Below are positions 25,305-38,400 of a stretch of DNA of 64,000 bases, in pieces (the stretch's first letter is position 1; every line of letters starts with the position of its first letter). Both the position numbers and the translations under genes were made by a program. The stretch covers positions 11,355,563-11,419,562 of the forward strand of contig CM040755.1 of the NCBI GenBank assembly GCA_022829145.1, given 5' to 3'. The notes under the pieces are model-generated. The model was not told the DNA's origin and ran no database searches. It saw only the letters and a list, made by a program, of their open reading frames with translations. Source of the DNA: Albula goreensis. Lineage: Eukaryota; Chordata; Actinopteri; Albuliformes; Albulidae.

Positions 25305-28300
25305 ACTGCAAACACATTTTTATGTTCTCAATCCAACATTTCATTCAGAAAGGGGAATTAAAGTTGTATGTATTTTTAAAAATATTGTAATATATCACTA
25401 GCAGTAAAGTGCATGAAATCATTTCCCTTTGTCATGGCTTATTGCTGATTCTTTTATTTATTTCCTTCATTATTATTATTTTTTTTGCATTTAAGAGACA
25501 TCTGTAAATGCAGAATAGTATTATGACAAGTTGATATGTACATTTTTAATTTACAAAAATACAGGCACTACATTTTTCCTCACTGTATAACAGTGGCATG
25601 GACTACAGTAAACAAAGCCTCCTTCACCCCATGTGTGTGCACACACACCCCCATGTGTGTGCACGCACACCCACACACACACGCACAAACAAGCAAAAAC
25701 AGTTCTGTTCAGTTTGGTTTGGTTGTTTTGGTACTACCATCTATGTCCAAACCTAAAGCAACAAAAATTACCCTTGACCATATATCCTACATAAAAATAC
25801 AGTGATTTCCAGAATACACCCGTTTAACAAAGTGTGGACAAATAAAACAATTTTTATGGACCGGTAAATGCACAACAATAGCCAAAAATTACAAACAAAA
25901 AAATTAAATAAATATGTGATGCTAAAACTGCTGCTCAGAATGAACCCAAAAATATTTTTGTTGAAATCATTGGTATTTTTGTTGTACAATAGTGAGGACT
26001 TCATAAGCATTAAGCCTATTAATTTTACACATCAGCCCCTATCAGAGTATAATAAAGTTAACAGTTTCTGTTATTGTAGTGTTCTGAACAGGAGCTAATT
26101 TTCAGTTCTGAAGCTACCCTGGTGCAACAACAGGAGACTACTCCAATTCATCGCATGTCCAATAACATGAAAAATCCATCAAAACAAATTTCACCAGTAC
26201 ACAAAAACAAAAGGAATCACATTAACCACAAAAGTCATGCAATAGTGTGCATTGGCCGGTAGAATAGCACACACTTACACAAGTAAAACAGCACCGCAGG
26301 CTGTTCTCGTAACAATTTTACATTTGATTTGCATTAATCGCCGCTTGACGTATCATACATACATAACAAGTTTTTCAGAAGGTGCATGAAAACGAACTCC
26401 CAGGGGGAGATGTTCAGTTGAACATGTTGTACCAGGCACTGGACAATCAGTGGGCCCTATACAGGCGTATTAGGATGGTCTAGGACTTGAACATCCAACC
26501 AAACAGTTTTTGCTGGATTTTGTTTTCTCATAGGAAACCCCTTGGCGCTTCTATACGTACAGCTGCCTTTGTGTTTTCATAAGACAGGAGGCCCTCTTCT
26601 TCCTGTGTTCTTCCCACCATTAGACCATCAACACACAATAATAATGTAATGTACAGTGTCTATGAGAGGAAACTGAACTGCAACATAAACAGGCAATTTT
26701 GCACCAGCATTGGGGAATACCTCCGTCACACCTTGGCAATAGAAGAAATAAAAATTGGAAATCGGAGGGAGGAAAAATAATCCAATGCCCCGACTTCAAG
26801 CAATGTACCTAGGAATGGTCGTTTTCTTTCTTTTTTTTTTTTTTGCTGAGGATTTGGAAGATCCTTCTGTAAGTGCAGTCCAGCAACACAGCACTACCCT
26901 GACAGGGAAACACAGACCAATCTACCTAAGCCAGGTATGAAGTCAAATTAGCAACAAAGAATAAAAAATGAAAATTTCTTTAACAAAAATCCTTACATTT
27001 CAGCAGCACATAGGACATGAGCCCCAGCTTTTGAATAATGAATTCATGCTACGTTGCTGAGGGCAAATCACCGTACTGCAGCCTTTAACTGCGAAATCAT
27101 GTCTCATCCCCAGGCAGGCAGGTACCACCTTCTACTACAGCTTAGGATAATCAGGAACGAAATATGATAATCACACATGTACAGTGTTCCTGCTTTAGCT
27201 GCAGCTTGCATACAGTGTAATCACTGTCTTTCTACATGACATACACACATGTTTCCTGCTCATTAAAAAGCATAATATATATGTTGCCATGGCATTGTAA
27301 GTTCCTCTGAATAAAGGGCACCTGCCAACCAAATAAAAGTAAGGGATCACATTTGTTTCTTCACATCCACCCTTCCCTTTCTCCCTCCATGATCTCACAC
27401 AGCTGAGACCCCTGTTAGAGGACTACATTATCATGAGAACCATAACCTGAGCTCACTGTGCAGAGGTTAGGGCCCTGGGTCTAGAGTCATACCCTGGAGA
27501 GAGTGAATAAATGGAGAGAGACCTTCTAATGAGAAGGGTACTCTGTTTCATCACACTTCATTTTAAGTGCCTGTTATGTTTAAGAAACTTTAAAAATCTT
27601 CTTTATGAGTAAGAGGAAGTAGTTATGAAACTGGTAGAAAGCACCATGACAATAAGTAGTGAGAGTTAAATTTAGTTTGTTGGCATAATACTTTCTTCAG
27701 AATGTGACCATTGTTTATTGAACTATATGTGTGTAAGGTTAGAACTTTCCATTAAGTCATAGAAAATGTTTTTGTTTTTTAAAGTAAGGATTTCTAAATG
27801 ATTTCCCACATTCAAATGGAAAGTTTCTGTTTCCAGCTCAAGTATCTGTTTGATAAACTTAAAAATAAGTTTAACTTATTTAATAGGTAGTGAAGTATTA
27901 GTTAATGATTAACTAAGAGTAAAAATAGGTCCATTAAAATAAAGTGTGAGAGTTACCACTGTAGCTCCAGTTTCAATCCAGCAGTTTAAATATTTGTTTG
28001 AACGTGCAAGGCAGATAGCTATAAGCATTTTGCTAGAAAAAAGGTGGACGCTTATATGCAAATAAATGATAGGGTGAAGGTAACCACCGTGAAATGCATC
28101 TGGTGCCACCATTCACTTAATCCCTTTGTCTATAAAGCCTCAAGACATTGGGAGTTTTCCATTTTGACCGCTGACAGAGTCAGTCTGTGATATCTGTGAA
28201 ACTCTCAGCTCACACCCAGTTCAAACTACAGACAGAGATGACATTATTAGATGAGGAAAAAATTACTTCAGTAAGCCATGCTGTTAAAGATGTAATATGT

Positions 28301-28355
28301 GGTCTTACACATTTTTTTTTTCATTTGGTATTGACTTGCTCTGCAAAATCCCATT
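25305..28355. other. Tail-to-tail intergenic region between slc28a and alpk3
   Basis: It contains the 3' flanks of both genes. A TG/CA-rich partly palindromic patch is at 25632-25690 and a T-run at 26829-26844. No coding exon is recognised; open frames here are short and AT-driven. Confidence 0.6.
27714..27719 (-). terminator. Candidate poly(A) signal of alpk3
   Basis: TTTATT on the plus strand reads AATAAA on the minus strand, about 640 bases past the alpk3 stop codon. Other AT-rich hexamers nearby are possible alternatives. Confidence 0.3.
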
Positions 28356-28707
28356 CTACCTTGTCCCAACTGATTTGGGAGCCTCCGTGGTTTTTGGTGT
28401 TTGGGTGCGGTTTTGCTGCTGTCCTGAATCAGGCATCTTTCTGGACACCTTCGGGCTGGATGTGGCCTTACGGGCGGCTTGGGGACTGCTCACTCCTTTC
28501 CTCTGCACCTGGGGGCTGACTGAGCCGGCACCAGCCTTGCGGCTCAGCAGGGGGCTCCTGGAGCCCTTTATTTTGGCTGCCTGCTGCAGGGAGTCCATGG
28601 GCTTCAGTGTCTTCAAGCCAAGGAGTCCACAGTAGTAATTACACTGGTGCTGCATCGCAAACTGCTCAAACACTTTCGGGTTCCCGCTGTCCGTGAGACC
28701 TTGATAC
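28356..28707 (-). CDS. alpk3: alpk3 last exon: end of alpha-kinase domain and Ser-Pro tail
   Basis: It starts YQGLTDSGNPKVFEQFAMQH, followed by CNYYCGLLGL, the C-x3-C pair that completes the alpha-kinase zinc site. The remaining 80 or so residues repeat SP-x-x-x-RK units (for example SPQVQRK, SPKVSRK), probable phosphorylation sites, ending VGTR then TAG. Plus-strand open frames of 110 and 112 codons across it are antisense shadows. Confidence 0.93.
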
Positions 28708-29461
28708 CTGCAACACAGAGCCCATACTTAAATGACAGAGATCGGATTGCAGACTACAGTGATTTTGTACAGGAAGCTGATGTACACATTATGAGTGCTA
28801 AAGTGTATGTCTGCTTTTGCAGAGACTGTCTTTGTTTGCAGTAGAGCACAGAACAGTGAAATTTTGTTATCTTTACCCCTTCGACTTGGAGACGATTCCA
28901 ACATTCGTGATCCTCATGCCCACTCCTGCAACATACAAAAAGGTTGTTAAACGGGCGTAAGTGGAAATTAAAAAGGTAAAATCCGCACTGATATCAAGAA
29001 GTATCATTTTTACACATGAAGGCAAGCTGTCAATGTTCAGAACAGCCTGCCATGTCAGAGAGACGCTTTGATTGTTCCAGTCCAGATTTAGTACAGTGCT
29101 GGGTAGTGGGTACTCTACAGGCCATAGGTATTGATGAACCTAGATGGACTGAACTGGCTATTCTTGTCACTATGTGTTCTGATTTCCCTCAAGCAATTCC
29201 ACCTTGCAGCTCCCAATTTCTGGTTTTACCTTCCAGCTGAGTGACCAGCAGGTTGCCATTGGTCCACTGGTGGATCCAGTGCTGGAAGGTGCAGCACTTC
29301 TGCTCCACCTCTGACGCACTCCTCATGATCAGCCTCCCTGTGGCATCCATCAGACAGTACTTCTGGTAGATACCCGGCAGGTCCACCTCCACTGTGGCAT
29401 AGGGGATCGTGTTGGCTGGCCTGTACATCAGGTACCGAGGGAGCATTCTGCTTGCAAACAA

Positions 29462-29496
<35 letters not shown>

Positions 29497-32400
29497 TTTA
29501 CATTGAATTCATTAATAATTTAAAAAATTATGCACAGCACAGCAAATAAAGGATCAGAGTTCACACCATTAAATGCAGAACATTGTTTCAAAATCTCATG
29601 TTACTGGTTAAACTTTACAGCCTAAGAGTAACTCTAAGAGTAGTTACATTTCTGCCATTTCTACATATTCTCCATCTAAACATCATTCTGTTAGGGGTAT
29701 TGGGTTTAGGATCTGATGAGAGATGGTACCGGTAATGTCATCAGATCTGCAATTTGAGTTATCTTACCAATTAAATTATGAAAAGCAAATACTCATTCAT
29801 TATTGTAAAACTCACTCCAGTGCTGGGCCAAAGCTTTCTATCACCCGCGCCTCTGCTGCAAACACTTTGCAGTACTCTCGAGCTGTGCTCTGGACTTTAC
29901 ACTCCTGGAAGAGGAAAAAGGTCATTCCTTTTAATTATCCATTTATGGGCCAATGAACAACAATAAATGGCTCGAACTTGAAAGACAGGAGGAAGAAATC
30001 TTACCCAGACCCATCAAAAGCAATAGTCATTTTCATGGTAATAGTTTTGGCTCCTGTGCCTGTCTAACTTATTTTATTTTGCTGTAAAAAGATTTACGGC
30101 AACCCTCAACCTATCCGTTTGCCCTTGTTCAAAAGTATGTTCCCCTCATCTGGCAAAGTAGTGGTGATTTAGTGCTCACCTGCTTGGTGATCTCCAGGTT
30201 TCTCTCAGCCAGGTTGCTGTCATCCTTGGTGCTGTAGGCGATGGGGTTGCGCACCTTGATGATGCAGGTGCTGCCTGATTCAAAGACAGGCTCCAGACCA
30301 TAAATGACCTTCACCCTGCAGGCTTTATGGGCACACCCCTCTCCAATGTGTGCCTCCTTCGTCATGATGCGCCCGAAAAACTTATCCCCCAGCACCCAGG
30401 TTCTGCCAGCCCTTTAGTGAAGAGCAGTGGGGTCATCTCGATCTCCTCTCCCACTGCAAGGCGCAGGAGAACGCAAGGATGTTAGGGAGTAACCAAGGGC
30501 AAAAACTCATCACAATATTTAAAAAAAACAAGCAAAAACAAAAACAAATCTACTGTATAAGTTTCATTTTACCTTCTAAGTCTTCTCTCAGAAGAAAATC
30601 TGACAATACTAAGGACAAGAGGAAGAAAGAGGGAAAAGAGAGAGAAATGAATTCCTAGCATGGTAAGAGATAATGTACAAGTAATTGATTTTTAAATGAA
30701 TGAAGGGAGGGGAAGTCCATGACTTACTGTCTACGCTGAGTAAGAAGTCAGTTGTGTCTGTACCATACTCATTCTTAATGGAGCAGGCATACACACCACA
30801 GTCCCGGCTGGATGCCTGAACAATGGCCAGTGCCACCTGACTCTCATCTCCCGCGCTGGAAAAACAAACAGGAAGTGTTGAGAGGCATGGAGAACAAACT
30901 TCCACAGAATCCAAACAATGACCCAGAAAGGCACAGGATTGGCCTGCGTTTGTCTTGCAATTATACTAGACAGCCACAAGAGGACTCCACAATGCAAATA
31001 CATACAACTGCATGTATGGTTGTTCAGTTGACAGAGTAAGAGATGAAGCAGGTGAAGAGTTTGTTGAAAGGTGCCAGTGCTAAATGGTGGGTGTAAATCA
31101 TTCAGTGTCAGTTTACACCACAGGTGGATAATTCTGGTCCAGGAGGGGTGGTGTGCATACAGGTTTTTTGTTCACACTATTACCATGGCTCAATTAGGTA
31201 ATTAACTTCATATACCAATGTGTTTATCCAATTTCACATAGAGATGCAAGATCATCTTCTGCTAAGAAGTTAAGATATAATGTCAGATGACTTGAATAAC
31301 TGGATGTATTAAATCAATTTTAAAAAAATGGTTGGCATGGACACACACATCTGATTCAGCACGCCTTGCCCACTACCAATTACATTAAAAAGTTTGACAA
31401 TTTTAAACAACACAAATTTCTCTATCAGTGTTTAGACAAAGGCTAATTCAGACTAATATTAGCAGTTAATATTAGCATTAATACTAGTAGCAAAGGCAAA
31501 AGCAGAAGGTCTGACTAAATAAGTGTAAATTATATCACATAAAATGCACCATCACACCTACAGGCCCACCTTCCTTTTGGACCTCTATGTTATTGTGCCT
31601 ATCTCTATCCTACTTGCTGTTGCTCCACTTTCCATAACATAACTTGAACAGCAGCCCAATAATATTAGTGTTAGAGCACTGATCACTGTACAATTTAGCA
31701 CTAAGATCTGTCAATGGCTAAGATCAGAAGCATGTGAGATCTGGTTGCTTTTTTGGTTGGTGATCCAATAAATGCATTCAGTTCAACTTACTTGATTCAT
31801 GTTCTTACCAATGGCAGTGGGATGTGTTTAATTTACAGCAATAATTTCATCATCATTTACATTTTTATGAAAGAAATTATAAATAATATAGTGTTTTAAG
31901 AAAATATTTTACAGATGAAGGTTTTGAACTCACTATTCTGAAAATACAGATATCGGTTCATGAATGGTGTTTGGATATTTAGGAAAAACTAAAATGGTAC
32001 AGTGTATTCCTGAATTTCATCACTCTGTTTTTAAGCAAACATGGTGTCCAACAGCTTTCAATATCAATGTCCCAATGATGGGTAACAAAGGAAATGACTG
32101 ATACTAGCAATGATGATAAAGGTGATCATGATAAAAATATTTTCTCACCACCCTTTGCAGAATAATGAAAATGTCATATTTTGCAGTCTGCTCAGAGGTT
32201 TACCTCCTTTTAACCTCAGTAATCTCCACTTCATCTCTGTACCACTTGATGGTGGAATCACTGAGCACATTGAAGAACTGGCACCACAACTTCAGGTGTC
32301 CTAAGGTATCTGGGAAGGGCTCTCCCCTTATCTTTCTTATGACCTGAGGAGCTGTTGGAAGAGAGAAGGAGAAAGAGAGAGAGCAAAGCAGTCATAATGG

Positions 32401-35400
32401 GATAAGAATGTTCTAATGTGTCCATTTCCTCTGTAAATTTCACAGCCGTCCTCTTTTCAACCACCACTCTCATACCTTTCTGTTTAAAAATATATAATAT
32501 GGAAGAACTGTTACCTTTGAAGGGGTTTAGGGTCTCCTTCTCTGCTGGTTTGTCAGTCTTGGTAGTGTCCGTCTCTTCTATCAGTTCCTCAGGGCGTTTG
32601 GGGACCTCCAGGGTGGCTTTCTTGCGGCTAAGGAGAGGAGAACGTCTCTCAGTAGGTGGGGTCTGTTGCCCTGTGGGGGGCTGGAGGAATGCTAACTTCC
32701 TGGACTGGCTGGGAGACATGTAGGGCACTTCCTGCTCCTGGGAGAGCGTCCTCCTCTTGACTACCTCATCCTTCTCAGCTCCCTCACTGCCTTCCCCTTT
32801 CGATTTGGAGACAAAGATTTTACGGCGGGCCCCTGAGGCCAGCTCCTGGGGTGTGGCAGAGGGTATGAGGGTAGGACTGTCTCTCCTCTTCAGCCGGGGG
32901 CTAGTCTCACAGGATGGGACAGATGGTGGGGTATCACCTCCGGTCCCCTCCTTCCACTTCTCATCCGTTGGGGAGTTGTCCACCCGAATGGCGGGGACCG
33001 CCATCAGCCCTGGAGCCTCAAGCCCAAGGATGCCCTTAGCTGAGAACCTTCGCAGAGTGGTGGGGCTCAGCATGGGTGCCTCTGGGCTAATGGGGCCCAG
33101 CTTTTCATCTTCTGGTTTGTCCTTCTGGAGTTGATCCATGAGGGCCTGTGGCTCTTTTGTGGGTTTTTCTTTGCCTTGCTCTGTCAGACTAATGAGTGGT
33201 TGTGCATTTTTGAGATCAGTTGCATTAGTGGAAAGGTTCGGTGTGTCTGTCTTGTTGCATATGGGGGTTCCTGGTAGCACATCTGAAGCTAGCACGTTAC
33301 CTGCCTCTTTGGCATCAATAATTTTCTCATCATTTTGAGAAGGAGGGTTGATGTCCTCCTTCACTGCCTTAATAGGAGCGACACACTGTTTTCCTGAGCT
33401 TGAATCTTTGCTGATTTCATGTACTGATTCCACCTGCTTTACTTCATCTTTAGAAAGATTAATGATTTCAGGAGGGTTGTCCACACATGTGACAGAAATA
33501 GGAGGAACCACAAAGGTAGGAACTTTAGGTGGTGCTTCTACTGTTGGGGCAACTGATGTTGGGGACTTAATTTTGTGTGGTTCAGGGTCAAACAAAATTT
33601 CACTATTTTCACTCAGACATATGTTGATTACTGGGATGGAATTAGTATCTGTCTCTGTTTTGCTAATGTTTTCCTCAGCAAGCTTTTGATTGGACACTAT
33701 CCCTTCTTGATGTTGCAGTGAAACCTGCTCTATTTTCTTCGGTGAAGTGCACATCTCCTCATTTCGTACATTCTCTGGCATGGAGGTTGGAACTGGAACA
33801 GGATGTGGACTAGTCACTGCTTGGTCACCTTCCACGACAGCTATGTCTGTAACTTTAATAGTGACCAGTTGAGAACCAGACTGCTCATGGACAGGCAAGT
33901 CTTCAGTTGGCAATCCCAAAATTTCTATCATTGGTGATTCTGAGATTTCTATCTTTGGAACATTGATTATCTGATCATTTTGTGGTAACTCTGGAACAAT
34001 GCCTTCTTGCTTAGGGCATGTAAGGTGTGGTGTAACCATGTCTGAAGCCTCTATGATAATGCGCTCTACAACCTGCACTTCAGGCACAACCATCATTGCT
34101 TCTTTCTGCTGAGAATTATCTGTTGGCTTTAGTTCTTTGTCTTGCATCTCCAAAAGACTTCCAGCTTCTGTTTTCTGAGCTATACTCAATGCACTTTCTC
34201 TCTCCTTCATTTCAACATCTTCCTCTACAAAAGCTGAGGAGTTCACCTGGGTATTCTGTGAAGTATCCTCTCCACTTTCCATGACATTCATTTTCACATG
34301 CTTGTCCTCCTTCACCGCATCCTGACTTATATCCACAGGGTCACCATTGACTGTGGGTGAAACCTTATAATCTGGGGAGCTGTCATGGCCTCCTATGTTT
34401 TCAGGGCCCGACTTCTGAGGATTGGCCTTGGTTTCCATGGAGATTTCACCTGATCCCTCGGAATGAGGCTGTGCACTGTGTGTCGGCTGGCCAGGGGCAG
34501 TCTGGCCATGATCGTGCAGGGTATCCATTTCGCCTGCATCTGTTGTGACCTGCCCCCCAGCAGATGTAAACACTCCTGCTGCTGGTGCGTCCGGCTCACA
34601 TGGAGGCGTGACAAGGTCCTGCCCAACAGGTGCTCCATTCCCCTCTGTCTGCATACTGTCTTCTGCAACCTTCAAGCACAAACATCAAAATAGTTTCTAT
34701 ACTGTGCAACCTGTCACACATGTATTCATAAATTCATAAATATATGTATATATGGTGCTGGAGGTGGTATTGATTGGAAAGTAAGTAGCACTCTTGCCTC
34801 TGGACTCAATAAAACCCCAATGCCCTGCTACAACAATGGGACACTGTGCTGTTGACTGTTTTGTACTGTAATACAATGCTACTGTAATATAATACTAATT
34901 ACAGTCATAGATGATTGTTAGGATTTGTCTTAAATTAAGGCAATCATTACAGTTTCTATAAAGATAACTTTCATTAAGTCTGAGGCTGAATTCACAGATA
35001 TTTCTATTTGAAGCACAGGGGTATAGTTTGCTAATGTGCCATAATTTATTACAAGTGAGAAAAGATTTGCATGATTTGCTGTGTAGTAGTGTTTGACTGA
35101 GAGCACTAAACATGTTTCCTATTGACAGCACAGCATTCCGTGCCATTTTTAGACCAGGGAAAGTTGTTTCTGATAATAAATCAACATGTATATAATGTCA
35201 AAAGTAGTTTTGTCAAATACCAGTTTTTCAAGGCTTAACTGTGTATACTCAAGCGAAATATCTCTGTGGATTGTCACTCTTACATGTCAGAATATATCAA
35301 ATTAGCTGTTTTTTAACCTTCTTTGGGTAAAGTCAAGCGATGGTGACAATGTGAACATAATTTCATGGTTTTTCACCAAGATTCTGGATCACTTTTTTAA

Positions 35401-38400
35401 GGAACATATTTGTGTTGAAAAACTCCTCTGCCAATAACTGTCAACATGGTAAAACCTGTGAGCTTTCAAAAAGATTTCAAGAAAAGTGGTTGTTGGTGCA
35501 TTGATCTCGGCATAAACCTGTTTCAGACAAGTATTCCACGATAATAAAGACACACAAATCCATATGTATCTCAGGCTTTCTTAAGATAGCATTTTACATT
35601 TAAGCAATCTTTTGCTTTCATCAATCCAGTTGTTTTCTGAGTCAGAAAACTAAAACTCATAACTGTACTTTTATCTACAATTCACTGCATATTAAACGGA
35701 TGTATTGGCATTTCAAAACTTTAACTACAATTAAAATCTGAACAAAGCTTTCAAAATACTGTAGTGGTTATTATATTTTGGTAAGTAGATTGGTGGGGAA
35801 ACCTATTTTGTCTGATTGGTTGGGGGAATATGTACACTTATTAATATATACACTTAATATACTTTCAGTATTACACATAACAATAACAACTAAAGTGTGC
35901 CTGATCTCAAAAACTGCATCAAAATTAAGTTCAGAATAGCACACAACAATGTAATATTTCAAAATGAAACATATTTTGGGATGCTTATACTCTTAAAAAT
36001 GAAATATTTTAGTACATGGTCCAAGTTCTTCACTTCCTCAGTGGAAATAATTTCAAATTTCCGTGATTACCAGCTGCCGATGAGTTGCCAAATCAAGCAG
36101 TGTGAGAACAGACAGGCTTGTTTGAAAGTGAAAGCTGGCAGGCCCACATTTTTCTCAAGCAAAAACTGAATACAGGCTAGACACTGTACGCAACATCATA
36201 CACAGAAAGCACACCTTAATGCAGTATGCCACGATAGTAATGTAACAGTAATATCCAAGCAGTGTAACCTATCCACCATCCATTTTAATTCTGCCCAGTC
36301 TGCACTGATGAAAGCGGGTAAGCATTCCTCATTTGATGTTCAGCCATGCCTAGTCCACATGTAGGCAGAGGTCTTGGTACTTTAATGACAAACTAAAAGA
36401 AATGGAGAAGAGTCTAAATATAGAGGTATGACTCTCTTTTTCCAGCTTGGGTTGAGAGCTGGGCAGCTGGTTGCAGCAATCGCATAGGGGACCGGGCTGG
36501 TGCTCGACCAGTGGCCACCTCCCAGCTGCACGAACGAAGCGTCTCTCTGCCTTTCATGTGGCGAAAGACAAAAGAGCAGTGAGCTGTTGTGTGGTGGAAT
36601 TTCCTGCCTCATACTCCCACTCTCATATACTCTTAGTGATACAGTAGCTTGTTCCCCTCAGCAGTGCTCTTGATCTCTGCCAAAAGAAACAGACGGCACA
36701 GAATCGGAGACCACCAGGAGCAGAAGCTACTATCATTATTTTTTATACTGATTTTTTATTTGATCTCATCAAGTGTCAATCAATTTTTATTACAGACAGA
36801 TCAAACAGTTCCGTTATTATTTTCTTGGAAAAAAAAACCTAGCCCTCACCCAAGAGATATTGTCCTTAGTTTGAGTCATTCTTGTAAATTTGAACATTGC
36901 AACTATAAAGTCATGTGTCATGTGAAGGAATCAAAATCATACATTTTGAGCATATTTCAAACAGTATAAATGTAAGAGAACATACCAGTCTTACATTATT
37001 AACAGAATCCTTGATAATGTACAAACATATTTTTTTAGGGCAGTGGGGTGTACAAATTTTAGATTTACAAATATGAACTGAATTGCAAAGAGGAATTGGG
37101 CTACAGACTTATGACTATTTTTGACACCAATTTAGCTCAAATAATCCATACATCATCCAAGTCTGATGTGTCTGCAATTTCTTTGATTTTACATTTTCAG
37201 AGATTTCAGCACCCAGCAAAAATGTTTAAGGAGAGCGAGTGCTTTCTAATCCATTTTCATATTGTTAAACAGCCAGCAATAACTCCCAGGAGCAAATATG
37301 CTGTAAAAGATCAATTTATTTACATGCTCTAAATATAAATAAATAATAAATGTATCAAATTATCATTCATTTCAGAGAAGATAACTAAATAAAAGTGACT
37401 GGTTAACATACTTCATCGTATCAGAGAGGACATCAAAAATGCTTTAATCTCTGAACTTGAGTATGAATTGTCAGTCAAGCAGCAGTCACAAATTATATTT
37501 TGGCCAATTTGTTCCACAAACTGAAGAGGAAAACTCAAAGTCAGCTTTAATACAAAAATGGTCATCCCACAACAGTTATAAAATATTTAGGCTATTTAAT
37601 GTTTAATGTTTAGCTGGCAAAATACTTCCCACATGAGACTTTGCTGACACCAAGGCAAGCTGATGCAGATTGATAATGAGGTACCAAATATGATAATGAT
37701 ACTTCTGGAATCAAACCAGCCAAAGGAGAGCATGAAGCCAAAATGCATCCATGTAATAGGGATGATAAAAGGTATAACATACTCATAAATGACTCAATGT
37801 TTTGAGAATGTTGGCGTGTCTGCACATTCCACAGTTGTAGTCTAGCAACATAATAATATTTATAAACTGACTTGAATCAGTAGAGCATTGCAAATATCTT
37901 CTTTCTACAGCCCTATGGTGGTATAAAGTTTTCACCTGTGATTCAATTCACATAGCTCCTTATAAACATGTTCAAGGTGGCTCTGACATGGGGGGATATA
38001 CTGTAGTGATGTTAGGTCAGCCTGTACTGTAAGTTACATGGTTATCACTGCAGGCCTCATTCATCCACAGCAAGGCTGCAATGCTGCACCTGATGTTTTG
38101 ATGAACAGAGGCCACCCTGATAAGCTATCTGACCATTTAAAAGACCATTAACAGTGGTGCAATCTTCAGACATGACAGCACAGCCCATGTCCTGGACAGA
38201 CACGTAGATACAGATGTCTGATAACACATAAAACCTTGATATGTGACCATGTAATTCCAGCAATAAAAGTATTTGGAGGCCTCACTGGTGGCTTGTCAAG
38301 ATAAGACTTGAATGCAGTGATGTATCCCAGGGTCAGCAATCCTGTTGCACAATGCATAATTGTCCAAGGCACTACCAAAGGAGAGATTTCAGCCTCCAAA

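Noticed and set aside
26755-26940. Open frame with a hydrophobic Phe-rich stretch
   Set aside because: The hydrophobic part comes from a T homopolymer; no gene context.
28187-28635. Plus-strand open frames of 110 and 112 codons
   Set aside because: Antisense to the alpk3 last exon; no splice or homology support.
32418-34739. Series of plus-strand open frames of 60-125 codons
   Set aside because: All are antisense shadows of the long alpk3 exon 6, whose biased codon content suppresses stops on the other strand.
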